A stretch of DNA of 64,000 nucleotides from Betaproteobacteria bacterium (GTDB lineage: Bacteria > Pseudomonadota > Gammaproteobacteria > Burkholderiales > SG8-41): NCBI GenBank assembly GCA_025363435.1, contig JANYDY010000108.1, positions 1-64,000 of the forward strand. Direction: 5' to 3'. The notes below the pieces were generated by a model, which saw nothing but the letters and a program-made list of their open reading frames with translations, did no database searches and was not told the DNA's origin. The translations under genes were made by a program, and so were the position numbers. Shown in pieces: positions 59,063-64,000 of the stretch. The stretch's first letter is position 1; each line of letters starts with the position of its first letter.

Positions 59063-60484
59063 ATGCGATATGTAAGCACGCGCGGCGGGGCGACGCCGGC
59101 AGCCTTTCTGGATATTCTGCTGGGCGGTCTGATGAATGACGGCGGGCTGGCCATGCCCGAGCGTTATCCACAAATCGGTGCGACCGATCTGGCGAAATGG
59201 CGCGGCCTGTCCTATCCGGAACTCGCGTTCGAAATTCTGCGACTTTACGCCGACGACATCAGTGCCGGTGACCTGAAAAAAATCGTCGATAAGACTTACA
59301 CTGCAGAAGTGTTTCATTCCGCCGACATCACGCCGGTGCGCGAACTGGAAGCCGGTGTGTTTATCGCAGGCCTCTCGAACGGGCCGACACTGGCGTTCAA
59401 AGACGTCGCGATGCAGTTGCTCGGCAATCTGTTCGAACATGCGCTGGTGAAAACCGGTTCTGAACTCAATATTCTCGGCGCGACCTCGGGCGACACCGGT
59501 TCGGCTGCCGAATACGCGATGCGCGGCAAACGCGGCATCCGCGTTTTCATGCTGTCGCCGCACCAGAAGATGAGCCCGTTCCAGACCGCACAGATGTTTT
59601 CGCTGCAGGACGCCAACATCATCAATATTGCGGTGCGCGGCGTTTTCGACGATTGTCAGGACATCGTCAAGGCGGTCAGCAACGATCACGCCTTCAAGTC
59701 ACGCTATAACATCGGCACGGTCAATTCGATCAATTGGGCGCGTGTGGTGGCGCAGATTGTTTATTATTTCAAAACCTACTTCGCGGCAACGCAGTCGAAC
59801 GATCAGCAGGTTTCGTTTGCGGTGCCGTCAGGTAACTTCGGCAATATCTGCGCCGGCCATATCGCGCGCTGCATGGGCTTGCCGATACGCAAGCTGATAC
59901 TCGCCACCAACGAGAACGATGTGCTGGATGAATTTTTCCGCAGTGGCGTCTACCGTGTGCGCCCGCCGGATCGCGTGCAGCAGACCAGCAGCCCGTCGAT
60001 GGATATTTCCAAGGCCTCAAACTTCGAGCGTTTTGTTTTCGACCTCGTCGGCCGCGATAGCAAAGCGGTTACCGGCTTATGGCGCCAGCTCGACCGCGAC
60101 GGCATTTTCGATCTCTCGCGCACGCCGCATTTTTCGCGTATCGCCGATTTCGGCTTTGTGTCCGGCTCAAGCCGCCACGCCGACCGCCTGGAAACGATAC
60201 GCACGATCTACCGCAAATTTAACCAGATGATAGACACGCACACTGCCGACGGCGTGAAGGTCGGGCTTGAACACCGCGAACCCGGTGTGCCGCTGATCTG
60301 TCTCGAGACCGCGTTGCCGGCAAAATTTGCCGCGACCATCCACGAAGCGCTGGGCTGCGATCCGGAAGTGCCTTACGGCATGGAAGGGTTGGAGCGCTTG
60401 CCGCAACGCTTTTGCGTGCTCGATGCCGACGAGATTGCGGTCAAGGATCTGATCGCGCGTAGCTGCGACGCACGCGCGGCCTAA
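59063..60484 (+). CDS. thrC: Threonine synthase
   Basis: Converts O-phosphohomoserine to threonine with PLP. The 473 residues have the N-terminal MRYVSTRGGATPAAFLDILL, the PLP lysine in GPTLAFKDVAMQLLG (about 110-124), GATSGDTGSAAEYAMRG and VPSGNFGNICAGHIA. This matches the long class I threonine synthases of proteobacteria. It ends the alaC-hom-thrC operon. A weak 6-bp hairpin (60505-60520) lies after the stop. Confidence 0.97.
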   Translation: MRYVSTRGGATPAAFLDILLGGLMNDGGLAMPERYPQIGATDLAKWRGLSYPELAFEILRLYADDISAGDLKKIVDKTYTAEVFHSADITPVRELEAGVFIAGLSNGPTLAFKDVAMQLLGNLFEHALVKTGSELNILGATSGDTGSAAEYAMRGKRGIRVFMLSPHQKMSPFQTAQMFSLQDANIINIAVRGVFDDCQDIVKAVSNDHAFKSRYNIGTVNSINWARVVAQIVYYFKTYFAATQSNDQQVSFAVPSGNFGNICAGHIARCMGLPIRKLILATNENDVLDEFFRSGVYRVRPPDRVQQTSSPSMDISKASNFERFVFDLVGRDSKAVTGLWRQLDRDGIFDLSRTPHFSRIADFGFVSGSSRHADRLETIRTIYRKFNQMIDTHTADGVKVGLEHREPGVPLICLETALPAKFAATIHEALGCDPEVPYGMEGLERLPQRFCVLDADEIAVKDLIARSCDARAA

Positions 60485-60615
60485 ATCCGAACAGCCGGCG
60501 ACTGCCCGCGCTATCGCGGGTCATCGAACTGCAAAAGACCTGCCACTTTAAGCGTGGTATCGGGGTCGGTATCGTTTAAGCAATGACTGTTGACGACAAA
60601 AGTGCGAGGCTTACC

Positions 60616-60774
60616 TCATACGCAAGAAAACCCACTATAAAGCAGGCCCGCCAAAAGCCAGGGGCTTACGCCGTCCAATAGCAATTTGGCCAATGGCGTT
60701 CCCGCGCCGAACAGGAATGCGGCACTTATCGCTGCGGGAACACCCGCTTGTCGTAAGTCATTTAACCAATTCAT
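60616..60774 (-). pseudogene. Truncated EamA/DMT-superfamily transporter remnant
   Basis: An open frame of 52 residues (MNWLNDLRQAGVPAAISAAF and then LFGAGTPLAKLLLDGVSPWL) is followed by LAGLLYSG. This is strongly reminiscent of the first membrane helices of EamA/DMT transporters, which are normally about 290-300 residues. It then changes to FSCV and stops. No downstream transporter sequence is visible toward thrC. I read it as the 5' stump of a deleted gene; a small real peptide is less likely. Confidence 0.6.
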
Positions 60775-60872
60775 GCCGATGTGATCAAAGGTTTCGGAGC
60801 CGAGTTGTTTTCGCACATGAGAAAAGAACGACTCCAGACCCGGGCAAGAACTAACGCCTGCAGTTTACGGGG

Positions 60873-60914
60873 GCAGGTCTTGCAATCAAGCAAATGTATG
60901 ATTGCAAGACCTGC
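60873..60914. repeat. 16-bp perfect inverted repeat downstream of nadC
   Basis: GCAGGTCTTGCAATCA (60873-60888) is exactly reverse-complemented at 60899-60914 around a 10-base loop. As RNA it gives a 16-bp hairpin. It could terminate nadC transcription (minus strand), but no T-run follows on that strand. Confidence 0.6.
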
Positions 60915-60946
60915 TCCTGCTCCTGCTCCTGCTTCTGCTTCTGCTG
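60911..60946. repeat. Hexamer microsatellite (CTGCTC/T)6
   Basis: Six tandem hexamers: three CTGCTC, two CTGCTT and one CTGCTG, partly overlapping the right arm of the inverted repeat, with one more CTGCTG after GATT. It lies 20 bases beyond the nadC stop and outside any credible gene. Confidence 0.85.
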
Positions 60947-60966
60947 GATTCTGCTGTAAATAAACG

Positions 60967-61809
60967 CTAGTCGTCAAAACGCATCGAAAGATCGGCGGCT
61001 TTGACGTCCTTGGTCAGACTGCCGATCGATATGCGGTCAACACCGGTTGCGGCGATTTCACGCACATTGGCGAGCGTGATGCCGCCGGATGCTTCAAGCG
61101 CGGCGCGTCCCGCAGTGACTGCCACGGCTTCGTGCATTTGCGTGGTGTTCATGTTGTCGAGCAGTATCATTTTCGCACCGGCGTCGATCGCGGTGCGCAA
61201 CTGATCAAGGTTTTCGACTTCGACCTGTATCCATGTGCCGGACGGCGCTGCTAATAGCGCAGCCTTCATTGCGCCGGCGATCCCGTCGGCCGCGGCGATG
61301 TGGTTTTCCTTGATCAGGATGGCGTCGTAGAGCCCCATGCGGTGGTTGGTGCCGCCGCCGCTGAGCACGGCATATTTTTGCGCCACACGCAGGCCGGGCA
61401 GGGTCTTGCGGGTGTCGAGTATTTTTGCGCGCGTGCCGCGCACCGCTTCGACATAGCGATGGGTCGCCGTCGCAATGCCGGAAAGCAATTGCAGGAAATT
61501 GAGTGCGGTGCGTTCACCCGTCAGCAGCGCACGCGCATTGCCGCGTAAAGTGCATAGCGTTTGCCCGGCTTTTGCCGCGGCGCCGTCCGCGCTTTGCCAT
61601 TGAATCCCGACTTGCGGATCAAGCCGCCGGAAGCAGGCGTCTACCCAGGCGGCACCGCAGAGCACGATATCGCTGCGGGTGATGATGCGGGCGACCGCTG
61701 TCCCGCCGGCAGGGATCAGGCCTGCGGTGAGATCGCCGGCGCCGACATCTTCTTCAAGTGCGGCGCTGACGTTGCGTTCTATGGCGAGTGCCAAGCCTTG
61801 CATTTTCAA
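60967..61809 (-). CDS. nadC: Nicotinate-nucleotide pyrophosphorylase (quinolinate phosphoribosyltransferase)
   Basis: Makes nicotinate mononucleotide from quinolinate and PRPP in NAD synthesis. The 280 residues carry the key basic and loop motifs [39 protein letters not shown] and [40 protein letters not shown] follows near the C-terminus. The length fits. It stands alone and is divergent from the glutamate-synthase-like gene, with 50 bases between the chosen starts. Confidence 0.96.
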   Translation of the reverse strand: MKMQGLALAIERNVSAALEEDVGAGDLTAGLIPAGGTAVARIITRSDIVLCGAAWVDACFRRLDPQVGIQWQSADGAAAKAGQTLCTLRGNARALLTGERTALNFLQLLSGIATATHRYVEAVRGTRAKILDTRKTLPGLRVAQKYAVLSGGGTNHRMGLYDAILIKENHIAAADGIAGAMKAALLAAPSGTWIQVEVENLDQLRTAIDAGAKMILLDNMNTTQMHEAVAVTAGRAALEASGGITLANVREIAATGVDRISIGSLTKDVKAADLSMRFDD

Positions 61810-61859
61810 CTATATTGGCCGTAAATAAGAAGTTGAAGTTTACCCGATGGGGAGGCGGC

Positions 61860-63353
61860 ATGAGCGGAATCATGGGGGTTATATCCTACGGGCTTGGAAC
61901 GATCTTTGGCTTTTTCGTCATCGGCCTGCTGGTGTTCTGGTTCATTCAGGACGTTACCCAGAAAAAACACACGGTGCTGCGCAACTACCCGGTGATCGGC
62001 CGTTTGCGTTTTTTCTTCGAGCAGATGGGCGAATATTTCCGCCAGTATTTTTTTGCCGGCGATCGCGACGAGATGCCATTCAACCGCGCAACGCGGGCGT
62101 GGATTTATCGCGAAGCAAAAAACGAGGGCGGCATCATCGGTTTCGGTTCGAGCAATGATTTGCGCGAGCCCGGTTCGATTATCTTCGTCAATCATCCTTT
62201 TCCTGTGCTGGAGGAAGACCGCCTGCCGACGCCGTCGCTACTGATCGGCGATGGCCATTGCCGTTATCCATTTGAAGCGCGTTCGGTAACTAACATCTCG
62301 GGCATGAGCTTCGGCGCCATTTCGGAACCCGCAGTACGCGCGTTGTCGCGCGGCGCCGGTACCGTCGGTTGCTGGATGGATACCGGCGAGGGCGGTTTGT
62401 CGCCCTATCATCTTGAAGGCGATTGCGATGTCATTATGCAGATCGGCACGGCGAAATACGGTATACGTGATGCCGATGGCAGCTTTTCGCCGGAAAAGGC
62501 GCGTGAGCTATCGCATGTCGTCAAGGCGTTTGAAATCAAGCTCTCGCAGGGCGCCAAGCCGGGCAAGGGCGGGGTGCTGCCCGGCGGCAAGGTAACCGTG
62601 GAGATTTCCAGAATCCGCGGCATTCCGGCGGGTGAAGATTCGATCAGCCCGAACCGTCATGCTGATATCGCCAATGTCGATCAACTGCTCGACAAGGTTG
62701 TTTACATACGTGATCTGACGGGTCGGCCGGTGGGCGTGAAAACTGCCATCGGCGGTTGGGATTTCATCCATGATTTGTGCAATGCGATATTGCGCCGCGG
62801 CGTTCAGGATGCGCCGGATTTTCTGGTCATTGACGGCGGCGAGGGCGGCAGTGGCGCGGCGCCGGCAACGTTGATGGATCACATGAGCCTGCCGATAGCC
62901 GAAGCGCTGCCGCGCGTGATCGATGCGCTGCTGGAAGCCGGCCTGAAAGACCGGATACGCGTGGTCGCCTCGGGAAAACTGGTGACCTCGGCACGTGCTG
63001 CATGGGCGTTGTGCGCCGGTGCCGATTTCATCAATACTGCGCGCGGGCCGATGTTCGCGTTGGGCTGCATACAGGCAATGCGTTGCCACACCAACACCTG
63101 TCCGACTGGTATTACGACCCACAACAAACGCCTGCAGCGCGGGCTGGTGGTGGCGGAAAAATATTTGCGCGTCGCCAGTTATGTGCGCAATATGAACAAG
63201 GAAATCGACATGATCGCGCACTCCTGCGGTTGCCGGCATGCGCGTGAGCTCAAGCGCGAGCATGTGCGCATCGTGCAATCGGCCAACCAGAGCATGGCGC
63301 TGAGCATGATGTACCCCTATCCGGCGGAGGCGGCGCGCGCGGCGGTTGATTAA
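61860..63353 (+). CDS. FMN-binding glutamate synthase-like protein with membrane anchor
   Basis: A 497-residue protein beginning with a membrane helix (GLGTIFGFFVIGLLVFWFIQ, about 11-30). The glutamate synthase central/FMN domain follows: RSVTNISGMSFGAISEPAVR, the FMN phosphate loop GGEGGSGAAPATLMDH, and CIQAMRCHTNTCPTG with the cysteine trio expected to hold a 3Fe-4S cluster. It lacks the glutaminase domain of GltB, so it cannot be a complete glutamate synthase; the electron donor and product are unknown. A strong GGGGAGG precedes the ATG at 61860, rejecting the longer frame from 61788. Confidence 0.88.
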   Translation: MSGIMGVISYGLGTIFGFFVIGLLVFWFIQDVTQKKHTVLRNYPVIGRLRFFFEQMGEYFRQYFFAGDRDEMPFNRATRAWIYREAKNEGGIIGFGSSNDLREPGSIIFVNHPFPVLEEDRLPTPSLLIGDGHCRYPFEARSVTNISGMSFGAISEPAVRALSRGAGTVGCWMDTGEGGLSPYHLEGDCDVIMQIGTAKYGIRDADGSFSPEKARELSHVVKAFEIKLSQGAKPGKGGVLPGGKVTVEISRIRGIPAGEDSISPNRHADIANVDQLLDKVVYIRDLTGRPVGVKTAIGGWDFIHDLCNAILRRGVQDAPDFLVIDGGEGGSGAAPATLMDHMSLPIAEALPRVIDALLEAGLKDRIRVVASGKLVTSARAAWALCAGADFINTARGPMFALGCIQAMRCHTNTCPTGITTHNKRLQRGLVVAEKYLRVASYVRNMNKEIDMIAHSCGCRHARELKREHVRIVQSANQSMALSMMYPYPAEAARAAVD

Positions 63354-63388
63354 GCGCAAGTGGCGGATGAATAATCCGGCTGGAGGTC

Positions 63389-63416
63389 ATTGAAATTCCG
63401 TCAGAATGCCCCATCT
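63389..63416 (+). promoter_or_regulatory. Sigma-32 heat-shock promoter of clpB
   Basis: ATTGAAA (63389-63395) resembles the sigma-32 -35 box CTTGAAA. After 13 bases CCCCATCT (63409-63416) matches the -10 consensus CCCCATnT. It lies 35 bases upstream of the clpB ATG. Confidence 0.85.
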
Positions 63417-63450
63417 GACCGGTAAGACATTGACTGGATGATGCGTAGCC

Positions 63451-64000
63451 ATGCGATTCGACAAGTTCACCACCAAGTTTCAACAGGCCTTTTCCGACGC
63501 GCAGAGCCTTGCCGTCGGGCAGGACAACCCTTACATAGAGCCGCAGCATTTGCTGCAGGCGCTGCTGCAGCAGGACGACGGCGGCACGGCGTCGCTGCTG
63601 TCGCGCGCTGGTGTCAACGTGCCGGCGCTCAAAACGGCGCTGGCCGCAGCGCTCAAACGCCTGCCCAAGGTCGAGGGGCAGGGCGGCGAAGTCAACGTCT
63701 CGCGCGAATTAACGGCGTTGCTCAACCTGACCGACAAGGAAGCGCAGAAACACGACGACCAGTTCATCGCCTCCGAAATGTTTCTGGTTGCCTTGACGCA
63801 AGACAAAGGCGAAACCGGACGTTTGTTCAAACAGCATGGTGGAACGGCTGCTGCGCTCAATCAGGCCATCAAGGAAGTGCGCGGTGGCGAGAACGTCAAT
63901 AACGCTGAAGCCGAGGGTTCGCGCGAAGCGCTGAAGAAATACACGGTCGATGTGACCGAGCAGGCGCGTGCCGGCAAACTCGATCCGGTGATCGGCCGCG
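63451..64000 (+). CDS. clpB: ATP-dependent disaggregase ClpB (5' part, partial)
   Basis: ClpB rescues aggregated proteins with DnaK. The window contains the first 183 residues: two Clp-N repeats (MRFDKFTTKFQQAFSDAQSL, IEPQHLLQALLQQDDG, and FIASEMFLVALTQDKG) and the start of the first AAA+ module, EALKKYTVDVTEQARAGKLD then PVIGR at the window edge. Walker A and B lie beyond the end. A near-consensus sigma-32 promoter directly upstream agrees with heat-shock control. Confidence 0.95.
   Translation, partial: MRFDKFTTKFQQAFSDAQSLAVGQDNPYIEPQHLLQALLQQDDGGTASLLSRAGVNVPALKTALAAALKRLPKVEGQGGEVNVSRELTALLNLTDKEAQKHDDQFIASEMFLVALTQDKGETGRLFKQHGGTAAALNQAIKEVRGGENVNNAEAEGSREALKKYTVDVTEQARAGKLDPVIGR

Larger units (their letters stand above)
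60485..60966. other. 482-base region without an intact gene
   Basis: Between the thrC and nadC stops there is no full-length open frame. It holds a truncated EamA transporter remnant (60616-60774, minus strand), a 16-bp inverted repeat (60873-60914) and a hexamer repeat (60911-60946). It is the longest non-coding gap of the window and looks like decayed DNA. Confidence 0.7.

Noticed and set aside
60535-60914. 9-bp direct repeat (AAGACCTGC) flanking the transporter remnant, as a target duplication
   Set aside because: Short repeats of this size are expected by chance in about 400 bases, and no insertion sequence lies between them.
60771-60977. A 68-residue minus-strand frame with AEAEAGAGAGAG
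   Set aside because: The repetitive part is only the translated hexamer microsatellite, and there is no ribosome site or domain.

Overview
The window is a 64 kb chromosomal segment of a GC-rich, Gram-negative bacterium, most likely a betaproteobacterium. I infer this from the bamD/rluD/pgeF/phaC-phaB-phaR block, a PhaR-type polyhydroxyalkanoate regulator, the Lol and Bam envelope genes, the thrS-infC-rpmI-rplT-pheS-pheT-ihfA-merR order and an apparent sigma-32 clpB promoter. The DNA is almost entirely coding. I see no phage, insertion sequence, integrase or CRISPR array, so this is mainly conserved core genome with a few oddities.

Layout. 1-6.7 kb: end of an unknown membrane protein, a TIGR02444 protein, pyrD overlapping mltB, a patatin-like lipoprotein, a secreted NlpC/P60 peptidase, a very short secretin-like protein, a YfcE-type phosphoesterase and an outer-membrane beta-barrel. 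6.8-16.4 kb: a DinG-type helicase (+), then a minus-strand run rluD-pgeF-ZIP transporter-phaC-phaB-phaR-rimO-DUF1232. 16.4-25.3 kb: bamD, facing rluD with only 2 nt between start codons; a glycine-zipper protein; acetoacetyl-CoA synthetase; and rpfE-recJ-prfB-lysS, with prfB carrying the programmed +1 frameshift. 25.4-36.9 kb: lolC-lolD, a small unknown, a potassium channel, an AlkA-like glycosylase, a DUF2062 protein, comEC, a small secreted protein, a zinc-ribbon membrane protein with an HEAGH motif translationally close to relA, and a secreted FGE-sulfatase-fold protein without the catalytic cysteines.

37-44.7 kb: tRNA-Val(GAC), a terminator-like hairpin just before thrS, then thrS-infC (non-canonical ATC start)-rpmI-rplT-terminator-pheS-pheT-ihfA-merR, and tRNA-Pro(GGG). 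44.9-51 kb: an orphan Tat-exported soxB, an OmpH/Skp protein coupled to a Nit-type amidase, a VOC protein, and surE-pcm-nlpD without the rpoS that commonly follows. 51-55 kb: a minus-strand moxR-DUF58-transglutaminase operon. 55-64 kb: a histone-deacetylase-like amidohydrolase, a Mth938-like protein, alaC-hom-thrC (alanine/threonine synthesis), a degenerate 480-base gap with a truncated EamA transporter, a 16-bp inverted repeat and a hexamer microsatellite, then nadC, an FMN-dependent glutamate-synthase-like protein and the start of clpB behind a near-consensus sigma-32 promoter.

How the genes work together. The pha genes plus acetoacetyl-CoA synthetase point to polyhydroxybutyrate storage and re-use, although phaA is missing from the cluster. 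RelA, the ribosomal and tRNA-synthetase genes and prfB are growth-control genes with cis-acting signals visible in the sequence. SoxB suggests thiosulfate oxidation, with partners elsewhere. I found no clearly new multi-gene system. The strongest leads are the HEAGH zinc-ribbon protein next to relA, the stand-alone mini-secretin, the orphan soxB, the infC start codon with its alanine repeat, and the decayed 60.5-60.95 kb gap.
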